DNA of 64,000 nt. Origin: Larimichthys crocea. Taxonomy: Eukaryota; Chordata; Actinopteri; Sciaenidae. The position numbers were made by a program, and so were the translations under genes. The stretch spans positions 5,339,443 through 5,403,442 of the forward strand of contig NC_040018.1 of NCBI RefSeq assembly GCF_000972845.2, written 5' to 3'. The notes beneath the pieces are model-generated. The model was not told where the DNA came from and ran no database searches. It was given only the letters and a program-made list of their open reading frames with translations. Below are positions 36,358 to 47,153 of this stretch, one piece after another. The stretch's first letter is position 1, and each line of letters opens with the position of its first letter.

Positions 36358-36530
36358 GTCTATGTATATGTCTATGATCTATCCTAACTAAAGGAGAGTC
36401 TATGTATATATGTCTATGATCTATCCTAACTAAAGGAGAGTCTATGTATATATGTCTATGATCTATCCTAACTAAAGGAGAGTCTATGTATATATGTCTA
36501 TGATCTATCCTAACTAAAGGAGAGTCTATG
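36358..36530. repeat. Minisatellite, 4 units of 40-42 bp
   Basis: Units start GTCTATGTATATATGTCTAT and end CTAACTAAAGGAGA. Unit 1 (36358-36397) lacks two bases; units 2-4 (36398, 36440, 36482) are 42 bp and identical; a partial fifth follows. It lies inside the nested hAT just before the BED exon. On the minus strand the 42-bp unit is open and would encode a 14-residue repeat (IDSPLVRIDHRHIY), which I regard as fortuitous. Confidence 0.95.
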
Positions 36531-36538
36531 GCGGAAAG

Positions 36539-36792
36539 ATGGATAAGGACTTTTAGGGGGAACATTTCATTTTAAAAAGTTGCCCGACGGCTCGTTGGAC
36601 AAAAACAAGGCAATTTGCACAGTTTGCAAAGCCGAATTTAAATTCCACAGAAGTAACACGACTTTAACATATCACCTCAAAGCAAAACACCCAGTCTACA
36701 CTACAGGAGTGTGGCACTCCTCACTATATTTCCTCATTCTGGCTTTTTTCTGTTGGCACTGTGCATATGTGCACCTTAAGCCAATAAAATGA
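36539..36792 (+). pseudogene. hAT transposase N-terminus: BED zinc finger
   Basis: From ATG at 36539 the frame reads MDKDF and then a stop. After a shift it continues FHFKKLPDGSLDKNKAICTV and on to the finger. From 36580 the ligands are Cys13, Cys16, His32 and His37 (C-x2-C-x15-H-x4-H), a BED-type DNA-binding finger as in ZBED/hAT transposases. After HPVYTTGV the sequence becomes unrelated, hydrophobic and ends by 36792, so the catalytic core and dimerisation domain are absent. Because the finger is intact while the catalytic part is gone, a product could only bind ends, not cut them. Confidence 0.75.
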
Positions 36793-36989
36793 ATGAATTT
36801 AAATATACTTTCTCTGTGTTTATTCTACATTAATTTGATCATTTTACATAAATAAAGATTCATTATAAGCTTCAGTCTCAGAAAAATGCATTTAATTTAT
36901 TGATATATTTATTGATAGATTAATCGCGATTAACTACAGAAATTTTTGCGATTAATTAGTTAATTTTTTTTAATCGATTGACAGCCCTA

Positions 36990-36997
36990 ATTTTTCT
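36990..36997. repeat. 8-bp target-site duplication of nested hAT, right
   Basis: ATTTTTCT, identical to 36003-36010. Confidence 0.9.
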
Positions 36998-38100
36998 GTT
37001 AAATAATAGGAGAATGTAACAGGCGTGCATTGTCTTTAACAGTTTGGATGCATGTCCGTTAACCCTTTAGGTTCTGCGTTGTGTTCTATGTTGTGCCGAA
37101 TGAAGGAAGGACTCGAACCACGAGCAGCTGTTGGTTGCTCTTTTAATGAAGGCAGGACGGTGGATTTGTCTGTAGAAATCACCAGAAAAACACATACGGC
37201 TCTGTAACATGCAGTCTCCTCCACACAGCACACAGGTCTCAAGCTCCTGTTGGCAGATAAACATACAGAAAACCCTGTGGACTAGCATGTGGAAACATGT
37301 CTACTTTAACTTGCAAAAAGTCTGTTTAGCTTCAATTGACACGTTAACTGCATGTTCACAACCTGAAAACTAACATTTATACATGCATAAAACAAGGTTT
37401 GCATTGTCCAAAAACCTAAATATATGTTTAAAAATAATACATCATAGTCTGGCGCGAACTGAGAGAAGGCAAGAGGCCTGTGACCTCTTAAACTGACAGT
37501 ACAGGTATTAACACTTTGGTCTGAATACAACATTCAGGCATGAATATACTGTAGGCAATAAAACACACCTGAAACATATAGAAAACAATACTCATCAGGA
37601 TTTGGTGACATTTCAAACGTAAAAGTAAAGATATAATTTCAACCTGGTTACAAGAAGAAGAAGACGTAGAAAAATAACGTACTGAAGTTCTGTAGATGGT
37701 TGATTAATTTGATTTCATAGATTAAAAATTACATTGAAATGACAATAAAGAAAAGTGTGAACAGAACAGCTCGTTAAAGCATCCTGCTGTAAAATATTTA
37801 AACTTGCATTAGAGAACGTGGTTATGAGTGCAGTGGGGCTGTAAATCTTATCTTATATTTTTTTAGCACGTGTCAAGTAACATTACCTGTAACATCTTTC
37901 ACAAACTGCAAATGGGGAATATGACTTGGCTGCAGCTTGAAAAATTTTCAGTCAAAAGATTTCTTTTTTTTTTTTTTGCTTTAATCCATGATAGAGTGAA
38001 TTTGATAGTGACTGGATGAGAAGTATACTATTCCAACACACTATTGGTTTGTACGCATTGCATCACCCCTGCATCTAGATTTGGTGAGTTGGAGCCCTAA
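36998..38100. other. hAT interior without recognised genes
   Basis: Minus-strand frames of about 68-75 codons at 37036-37533 have no domain. A tRNA B-box-like GGTTCGAGTCC occurs on the minus strand at 37109-37119, without an A box or cloverleaf. Confidence 0.45.
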
Positions 38101-38140
38101 ATCACTCAAATGGGGGAACGTGAAGTTGAGAAGTTAACAG

Positions 38141-38517
38141 TTTATTGCTACACAAAACAATACTTTGGCAGTATAAGAAAAATAAAAAATACAAAACAAA
38201 TAGAGCTCTTTAATATAAAAAATAAAATAAAATAGAAAAGTTCAAATAAAAGTGTCCCTTCTTCTTGTCAGAAGTCAAGAGTTCAGTAAGTTCTGTGGTG
38301 TATGTATGTAATGTTCTGTCATATGACTTAGATTTCTGTGTTCTTTTCTTATCTGTATCTGAGATAGTGAGGTAGGTGAGATGATGTCTGGATTCTCCAG
38401 AATGGATACTACGGCTGGCCACCCCGTGCTTCGTTCCGTCCAAATCGCTCGTCCTCCTGGCTCGCCACCGAAACTCCACGGATTCGGGTCCGGATCAACT
38501 TCTAATCCAGCATGCAA
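38141..38517 (-). other. Exon-like minus-strand segment with poly(A) signal
   Basis: Two overlapping minus-strand frames (80 codons from 38517; 89 codons from 38479) lie in a GC-rich patch (38395-38517) unlike its AT-rich neighbourhood. They are followed by AATAAA (minus strand of 38141-38146). One frame begins MHAGLEVDPDPNPWSFGGEP. This could be a captured terminal exon or 3' end of a foreign transcript. No family recognised. Confidence 0.3.
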
Positions 38518-39338
38518 AAAAACAATCTACACATAAAGTGCAGAAAACATAACCATTACTCTCTATTCAATCACATCACATTATCCTACTTTCACTTTCC
38601 ACTCTAAATAGCTTCTGTATCTATACCCAGATGCAGGATACACAGCATTCAAGTCATTGTAAATGAGTCTGTATACATTTATAGTACTGTAGAAGTATTT
38701 TTACCATGACTTGAATCACTATTCATCTTTTTTTTAACTGCAGCATATTTCTCCTTTTAACTCTTTTTATCTGTAAACGAACAGTATTTAAACAACTGCA
38801 GTGCAATATAACACCATCGTCATATCAATACAAATATGCATGAAAATGAGTAAGGGCTGATGCACCACCTTAATTTTTATTTTATTTTTTATCAGATCAT
38901 ATCATAGCATCTATACCATTACAATACTTATACGCATATAACTTGTCCTGATATCTTCCGCTCCATGAAACACGTTAATGCTCAGTAGCACACATATGCA
39001 TGTGGTTCTTTAATGTATTTGGATTATACTAAAATAAAATTTGTTTTCATGAGGCTGAAACAGGTAGCCTAGTGCATCCCAAATTTTTCAACATTACCAT
39101 TTTAATATAACATTATAGTCATTATGGCCAAATTACACTACAGGCCCCTGTGACGCGGGGCCTATAACATTTGATGGCTTTTTTTTTCTTCTTTACATTA
39201 CTTTTACTTTTATACTTTAAGTAGTTTTGCCCCCCCCTGAGCTTGAGTTGATACTTCAACTTCTACAGAAGTCTTTTAAAAACCCTAGTATCAATACTTC
39301 TACTTGGGGAATGAATGTGAATACTTTTGACACCTCTG

Positions 39339-39346
39339 CCCAATAT
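39339..39346. repeat. 8-bp target-site duplication, right
   Basis: CCCAATAT, matching 34463-34470. Confidence 0.9.
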
Positions 39347-39997
39347 TATTATTTACCCACTCCAAATATATTTGGTAGTGGTAAGATTTGTTCTTGCTGA
39401 TAGCGCTTCCATCTACTGCCCATGATTTAACGATGTTTACTTTTATTTTGCAAGCAGATAACAAGCACTCTCTGTTTGGAAAGTTGAACTAGTTCTGCAT
39501 AAATTTAATATTAATATTCAGTATTTTGTCTTTGGACACATTTTTTTTTTATATTACAAGCACAACTGTTTTGAAACAGCCTCAGTTAATACTGATGGCT
39601 CTACAGTATATGACCTACATAAACAACAAGATCATCAGCGAAAAGGCTATTTCTATATAGTTATACTTGGTGCCTTCCATTGGGTTGGATTCCCTCTGCA
39701 AGAATCAACACAAAATTAAACATTTTTTCATGTTAAAGCTACTTGTCAGTTAGGATATGGTCATATTTTATATCATTTACAAATAGCACCAATAACTGCA
39801 GTATAACAGCAGGATCTTAATAATTTGTTTTCTTGATTAAAACAATTTTAACTTAATATTTTTTTTATTATATTTCTTCAGTTAGAGTCACCAGCTAACC
39901 CTAGTCCTGTACTAGAAGTAAAGAGTTTTTTTCATGTATGATGTTTTGACAATGTTTTTCCCGAAAGTGACCACTTTCTGACTTTCAAGAAGATTCA
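39347..39997. other. No recognisable feature
   Basis: AT-rich unique DNA. Confidence 0.5.
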
Positions 39998-40150
39998 TCT
40001 GTCCTGTGATGAACTGGCTTCTCATCCACGATGTACCCTGTGGTGTACCCCCCTCTTGCCCATCAGGATTGGCTCCAGCCCCCTGCGACCCTGATAAGGG
40101 TAAGTAGTTATGTAAAAAGGATGGATGGATGGATGGATGGATGGATGGAA
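39998..40150 (+). mobile_element. L2-like LINE/SINE 3' tail with (GGAT)n
   Basis: The ordered phrases CTGTGATGAACTGGC, TGTACCC, CCTCTTGCCCATCAGGATTG, GGCTCCAGCCCCCTGCGACC, CTGATAAGGGTAAG and then GGATGGATGG (40119-40149) match the 3' end of a teleost L2/Maui-type LINE as I remember it, a tail also borrowed by SINEs. Only the tail is present; no reverse transcriptase. Confidence 0.7.
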
Positions 40151-43100
40151 GAGAATTCAACCTCCTAAGCCAGTGCAGTACTTACAAGGAACTGTATCTT
40201 AGTCTCAGTTTGGTTCATGTGGATTTTGTGATTTTCTACCATGGTGGCTTGTTTTCACTTATGTTTTAAAAAAAATATGTACAGCTGATTCTATTCGAGC
40301 TATAACTCAAGAGTGTTCAAATAAATGGAGGTGGACCTTTACAAGTGTTGTTGATGAGAAAAGAAGTGTGTTTTCCTTTTTAGTTTGCAAATTAAATATC
40401 CAATTTGACATTAAGGAAAATCCTGTGGAGATCTGCGATTTAAAAAAATCCATTTTCAACTCGGGCCTCAAATAGTATAGAAAAAATCCCATGGGGGAGT
40501 TGAATGCTTTCTGAACGGTAATGTGTGACATTTAAAGATGGAAGGGTGACTTTTCGGAAAAAAGGAACAGAGCACATTTTTTATCTCACTATAATTGGTG
40601 TGGGAATATTATCTTGAGAGTGCAGCATGGAATCAAAAAGGTTGCGATTCTTTTCACTGAGATCAAGGTTGAATTTTAATATTACAGAAATGTTCCCAAA
40701 ACATTGGGAACATTTTTCTTCCGCTAATTTCAGCATTTGTTACAAAATGGATGGCACTACACTCCAGCCATTAAAAAGTAAGTAATTAAAGTCATTAGCA
40801 TTAATGGCAGAGAGTCTGGAGCTCATCCATTTTGTACTCCTGCGCTACATGTGTGACTTAACCTCACATGCTGTTGTTGGAGCTTGATTTCTTTTCCTGC
40901 GCGGCGTTTGTTAGAGAGAGGGAGGGTAGTGATAGGGAAAGGGAGAGATGCATTATTCATATAAATTAGATGCTGCTACTCTAGTGTAAATCAGCATCCT
41001 GCTGAAGGAAATGGAGAAAGACAGGAGATAGAAAGTGCAATGTCCACTCCTCCCACCGGGCCACAGCATCTGTCTTCTGAACAGCCTACTGCCAGTTCAC
41101 CAAACATGAAGCATGTGTGAGGCCTTATCTGTTTGCCTCTGATGGGCTGCCAAAATTCAGGGCTAAGGGGACAGCAAGGCAGTCATGCATCGCCTCCCTC
41201 CCTTCACCCAGCCCACCTCCTTTACCGAAGCCACTGGCCGGCCACTGATATGAGCAACAATTTCCTGTCTGGATGCTGTCTCGTACAAACACAACACACA
41301 CACACAGTGCAAAAAAGCATGCACATACACTCACAGTAACTGGGTGCTTAGGTATGTATAAAACATGGACTTGCACATGTGCACACACTCACGTTTTTTT
41401 TTTATCTCCAGTCTTGTTCCTAGCTTGCCTGGCCTGCAGCAATCTCTTACAGAGGAGACAGAGGATTTTCTGAGCTGAGCCACATCCTAGCAGCTCTACC
41501 GGATTACTATGCAAACACTGCTACCTCCACCTGATATCTTCTTCATTTTAAACATGCACCTGTCTTCCTCTTTTCTATCGCTAAACATCTTCCCTCTTAT
41601 TCCCAGCCTCCCTCTTTCACTCTCCTCTTTCAATCCCAGCGCTGTCACTATCATCCCCTGGTCAATTTCCAACATGCCACACAGGGAGTCTGGCTGGGAA
41701 AATGGCTGCGTCTGTGGGTGGTGGGGTTAACAGTTGAGGAAATGTGTAGATTGGCTGTTTGCATGCTGCACAGTAGAAAGACGCGGCGCTCGTCTGAAGC
41801 CGCCGGTGGCTCTTTCAAGCTGTCAGACAGCAGTTTATGTCCTTCTGTTCATCGCCTCTGTGTCTTTACAGTCTAAGAAGTCATAGGCAGTAGAAGTCAT
41901 ATGGGTGTGTCTCGAAGTAGTTCAGTAGGTAGTGAACTGCCCGGGGAGTCAGACGTATTCTTGGGTGTCCCACTGCTAAAATCGTTCCAGTTCACTGGAA
42001 GTTCAGCTGCCAAGAAAATTCCCACACTGCACTGTAAAAACCATTGAGCTGCATTGTTATCCCCCCTCACAGACTGGAAACAGCCTGGCGACACTTTTAT
42101 TTCACTTCCATTGAGAGGTGGGACAACAATAAGGATGCCAGTCCAGAATTAATTTGGAAATGTTTTGTTCCAGTTACATAAAGTGTGTTAAACTGTTTGA
42201 ATATGTTGTTTGTCACCATTCATAAACTTTTACACCAGTTCCAACTCCAGATGGTGTATTGATATTCAGGGATCACAGAGCTACAGTTTAGAAACTGAAA
42301 TGTTACTCACTCACTCTGACCCTCCAATCAGTGGGATGGAATTTGAATTGTGATTGTTAGTATGTGTTCTAACTCTTACTTTGTAGAGGTAGTCAATTTG
42401 CTACTGCAGACTGGGCTAGATTTAGTTTATTTTACTGACACACACTGACTGATGTTGTTGTTAGAAGCACTAGGTTTAGGTTTGCTCTCATAGACTGATT
42501 TTTAGAGACTACTCTTTTGGTTATATATTTTTTGTTGGTTTGGACAGCATCTGCTCGGCCTTCCTCGCCTCTTTTTGTTTTATTGTAATTAAAATGAATA
42601 CAGCTGGTTTTATGTTACTTTGTTTCCCCCACACAAGCATAACACCAAATAAAGATAAGAATATTCTATTATCCACTATGTGTAAGTTTTTAGGTTGCAG
42701 TGAAATTAACCAAACATGAATCTTAAACAATGTTGCATAACATTTCAGCGAATTGAATTGAATTATTTCATTCATTTATCTCGATGAACATGCCCCGGCC
42801 TGCAAACATGACAGTGAGATCACCAGTCACAGTGACAAAGACAGAAGCATTGTCTATTGTCGCCCAGTATTTTGTTTTTTAATAACTGGTATTTCATTTG
42901 TGTTATTAAAAATCTGAATGAGCGCTGTGAAATTTAATTGGTTTGGGTTGGCAGGTGTGTACGTCACTTAGACAATTAAGTCAGAGAGGATGTTCAGTTC
43001 AACAGACTTCATAATGAACCATAAATTTAAAAAATGAATATCTACTCTCACATGCAATGTGAAAGAGCTACTTTAATGATTTTACAACTGCAGGGCAAAT

Positions 43101-46100
43101 CTTATCATTTCCTGGAGTACTCAAGTCAATTGCAACATGACCCACTGTCTCCTCAGCATGAAGCTTAAATTAACCATCAGTCAACAATTAGAGAGACAAC
43201 TTTGAGCTCTTGGGTTGTACTGCAAAGTGATGAACAGTTTCCAGGCCAACAAGGTATGAAAAACTAAATTATAAAGGTAATATTATTCCCAATCGCAAAC
43301 ATACACACAGAAAAAACAAGAAAAAATACCAAACATAGCCTCTATGTGCAGCACAGCAGCAATACTATGTTTATAAGAACCAATCAAACAAAGTGGTCAT
43401 ATAACCCCACCATAACTGTGGAGTAAATCTTCTAAATTATGATAAAGCTCATCGTATATAGTGTTAAGTCTCAGCTCAGTCATTGATGCTGACTCTGAAA
43501 TTGTTGAACAGGAGCATTGTCTCAATAATAATTACGATATAAGAGTAACAGCAGCATCAACAAGAACAAAAGCAATACCAGTAATGTAATAAGTGTTACT
43601 CATGTCTTTGGCCTAGACTTCAGCCAAAGAAGGCATTTGGCAGTAGGTTGAGTTACCCACTGTGTCTGCTGGTCCCTGATGTTGATCTAACATCACCACC
43701 ATGCACAACCTCCAAAGCATGTTGCAGGTCATTGACTCTTCAGTGTCCCAACAGGCATGATTCTCTGAAACAGCAGGGCTCAGTGTGAAGGAATGCTCAG
43801 AGTCAGTGGAGTAGAAGTAACGAAAACGGTGAACGCACTGCTGAGGACATGGAAGCGTGGTGAGACAAAATACGAAGTGGACAAGGTGACACACAGTTGG
43901 CCTATTTTATGTTGGACAGCAAGATGCTGTTTAGCTTAGCTTTGGGAATAGCTACTTCTGTGTTCTGGCAACCGTGTTAATCTTGTTGAACTAGGAAATA
44001 AGGACAGTGACTCAAGCGGCTTTTCTCCTTTCTCCGCTCAGCATACAAAGTAAACTATCGTCCGTGAAATATATAAGTTAAATATTAAGAATGAAAAATG
44101 TATTAAATACATGTTTGCTGCTACTCTTCTTTAAAAAGTTAAAGCTGAACTTATTATTTTTTTAGTCTTTGTCTTCTTATATAAGAAATAAATAAAAATA
44201 TGGTCTGTCATATTTCTCCAGGTCCTGAGGGGAAAATACATGGTGTTTTAGCTAGATACTAACATATTTTAGTAACTCATACAGTACACTTTGTTCCCGG
44301 GTTTAAAAAAAAAAAAAGCCTAATAGTGAGGTATAAAATAAACAGAAATATTTGGTTATATGTGCAGCTGCAGAAACAATTAAAATGTCTCATTTTTAAT
44401 GCACAACATAGGTACAATTAGTCCAGTAATGAGCAATGCAATTGTAGCCAAACACAACAGTTTCTAAGCTACAAATGAAGCTGACTGCTGTGATTTTATT
44501 AGTTTAGTGCATGAATATTTAAATGAGCTTCTCTACTGTCACAGGTGTCTTCGTCAGTTATATTACAATAGCTTTGAAATTTGCCTCAGTGTATCAGAGG
44601 TGAGGAAAAAAAGATCAGTTTTATCAATGTGAATTTAATAGCAATCTTGGAATCCAAATACCCAAGGCAATCTGTTATCCCAATCTGTCAGCCAGCGAGA
44701 GCTCGCACTGCAGTTAGAATAACAACTCAACTTGTTAAAGCATCAGATAGAGATGCAAAATGAAAGATGTGTATACACGACTGTGTGCCTGTTGTATCTG
44801 ATACCCCTGTGCATTCACAGGCACATGCGGTTGCAAATAAATATGCAGGAATACACACACACAGAGGCTGAAGCACAAATGTATCTATCAAACCAACACA
44901 TACATATTCACAAATCAAACAAGCTCTTTCTGGCTGGTGGATGCATGTGGCTGTCACACCAGCGTGCTGTAGAGTCTGATGTTTTAGGCCCTCGGCCTAC
45001 ATGTGTATTTAATTAGCTGTTAATTCCGCAGTTGGCGTGCCAGTCAGCCTGTGGCATTGCAGGTACATTCGGATGGCGGCCATGGATCTCTCCTGGGGAA
45101 ACAGGAGTTACATACTAGTATAGGTTCTGTTTTTAAATCATGTCCTTGCCTCTTACCTAAAGTTTTGCCCCTGATTGATTCTGTAATATCACTGACAGAA
45201 TGAGATGGCAGCTGGCCCATAAAACTGACCCACCACTCCATCAACATATCACTTTCTTTTGCGAGGCATTAACATCTCCCATTCATACCAGAATCCTGCT
45301 TTATGTTTAATGAGGCATTAATGGGTAATCACCGTTCATAAAAACTTCATTACAGTGCATCTTTATGCCGTGTTTATGCCATTTAAAAACAGTAACCAGC
45401 CAGGCTAAGCATGTGTCTGTTATTGCTGCAGTCTGCTGCAGACTAATCAGTTATAAAAATGAAGAGCAGTCAACCAAAGACAGTAACCAGGCAGAAAACT
45501 CCATTTCAAGTCATCCAAAGCTCAGGCTGAACCGTGAAAAACAGAACTTTTATACTAAATATGTGCAGAAATGATTTTACCAATACACATTAGCATCCTA
45601 CAGTAGAGCATTTCACATCTTCCTAAATTGCTTTATGTTACTTTGACCCAAAACACATCAGCTGTTCAGTTAGAACTCTAAACCCTTCATGTAAACTTCA
45701 GTTTGCAGTTTGCATGGTACAACCCTTGGTAGTACTGGACACTATCCAGTGACTGTGTCATTGTCTCACATTGTTACACAGCATCACACTATTAATGGCT
45801 AACCGGTTTCATGTTGGGGTGAGATCAGGGAAGGAGTATGTAACCCAAGTAAAAAACAAAAAAAACAGATCATCTAGTGAATTAAGACAGATAGAAACAC
45901 ATAAATATCCAGGTCACTTCCTTTCTCTGCAAAGTGTGGTGGGAGCAGCACATGTGACACAGAAACAAACCAACAATCCACCATCTTTAACAAGAACGCT
46001 CAGTCAATGGATGTAATTATTATTAGTATTATTTAAGACCATTTTCTTTTGATAATAGTGGTTTAACCACTTCCGTTGGTTTTAACTGGAATTAGTTAAA

Positions 46101-47134
46101 TTGAATCAAACATTGTTAAAAAATAATAATGCCCAACTCAAAGGGAATAAAGTTTATTAAAGTTTGACATTTATTATTGTTTAAATTAAAACATATAAGA
46201 CATGGTAGTTCTTAAAGTTTAGTTCTTAAAATGATTTCAAATATGCAAAAGCCCACTCACCTTTAGTCTAACTCTAATGTTAGGCTCATGTAATCTTCCT
46301 CCACAGAAACAGAACATGTTGCATGTCATGTCATACATTCGTTGAATGCTATCGTTTTGCCTGTACATTGATATTATAGAGTGAGGTGCAGCATTTGTCA
46401 CACAGCAGGTCATTGGGTATGAGCTGGCTATTACCTGCTATGTATAATATAGAGTGTGTAATATTGTTATCCGTAGCTGAATATACGAGCGCATTGACTG
46501 AGATTGGTCGTTTAAACTACTGACAGGAACTTTTTGAACTAAATATTTACAGTTTAACTCAGTCATCCAAAACAAATTCATGAGGCACTTTGGAAACTCT
46601 GAGTCAGTAAAGTGTATTTAGCTCTTATTCCACAGTTCATGAGAGCACGCTAATATAATTAATTTTATTTCGCTCCATATGTGTCACTCAACTTTAAATG
46701 AGCAGGCGGTGTCAAAGTCCCAGAAGGTTGATATTGTCAAGGTGGCTTAACGCTGTGCTTTTATATCCAGCAGGTATCTGAAGCGTTACGTGTAGTTATA
46801 TAAACATCTCTTGTGCAATGCTGATGAGGTCTCCATGGTATCCATGCACTGCGGTCGACTGTCTGTCAACATAATTACCATTCAGATTAGGTGTTGAGGA
46901 ACACAGTTGTAAGAGTTTTGGCAAAAGTGCTGAACTCTTTTTCTTGTAGTTATTATTTAAGTAAATCCAACCAGTTCTGCAAAACAAACTTACTGACTGA
47001 CTTATAATCAGGAAGTATCTGCAATTAATACTGTGTCCAGACATATTTATTGACTTTAACAGTCCGAGCAGTGGACATACGGTTAGCATCTTCTGGTTGT
47101 AAAAAAAAAGATGGTGCAACACACAACTTGATTT
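40151..47134. other. Long stretch without supported genes
   Basis: Unique DNA. Small ACACAC patches near 41290 and an A run near 44306-44317 are present. 41890-42130 (GTGTGTCTCGAAGTAGTTCA ... GAGAGGTGGGACAAC) may be an old repeat I cannot name. 45005-45090 and 45290-45380 hold homeodomain-type ATTAA words in balanced-GC text and might be conserved non-coding sequence; one genome cannot show it. All frames are below 95 codons and without domains. Confidence 0.45.
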
Positions 47135-47153
47135 AAACAAACAAACAAACAAA
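47135..47153. repeat. (AAAC)n microsatellite
   Basis: Four to five AAAC units. Confidence 0.9.

Larger units (their letters stand above)
36011..36989 (+). mobile_element. Nested hAT element, 979 bp, non-autonomous
   Basis: The left end TAGTGCTGTCAA and right end TTGACAGCCCTA are inverted copies with one mismatch, each flanked by ATTTTTCT. The subterminal regions are rich in TTAACGCG/TTAATTCG and GCGATTAA words, typical of a hAT family I remember as 'TAGGGCTGTCAA..attaatcgcgattaa'. It carries only the N-terminal BED zinc finger of a transposase plus a minisatellite, so it is a deletion derivative moved in trans. A CG-rich block at about 36200-36270 (GCCCTGGGCGGTCGCCCAC, AAAACCGGCCCTG) looks like a further teleost repeat fragment inside it. 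Confidence 0.85.
34471..39338. mobile_element. Composite non-autonomous hAT (Tol2-like) element, 4868 bp
   Basis: The left end is CAGAGGTGTCAA (34471-34482). The right end TTGACACCTCTG (39327-39338) is its exact reverse complement, and both flanks carry CCCAATAT. The 12-bp TIR differs at only two positions from the Tol2 terminus as I remember it (CAGAGGTGTAAA). The right subterminal text (AAGTATTCACATTCATT, GATACTAGGG, AGAAGTTGAAGTATCAACTC on the minus strand) matches a widespread teleost hAT family. No hAT transposase core is present. The interior holds a 185-codon reading frame next to the left end, a CRE-like palindrome, a complete nested hAT element and minus-strand exon-like cargo. Perfect TIRs and duplication imply that the whole unit moved as one, before or after the nested insertion. 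Confidence 0.85.

Noticed and set aside
36358..36530. CRISPR-like array
   Set aside because: The units are directly adjacent with no unique spacers; it is a minisatellite inside a eukaryotic transposon.
36275..36565. Minus-strand repeat protein with four 14-residue repeats
   Set aside because: It is the translation of the minisatellite whose unit happens to be a multiple of three; there is no evidence of expression or of a conserved fold.
37109..37119. tRNA B-box-like GGTTCGAGTCC on the minus strand
   Set aside because: No A box at the right distance and no cloverleaf can be folded from the flanks; probably chance.
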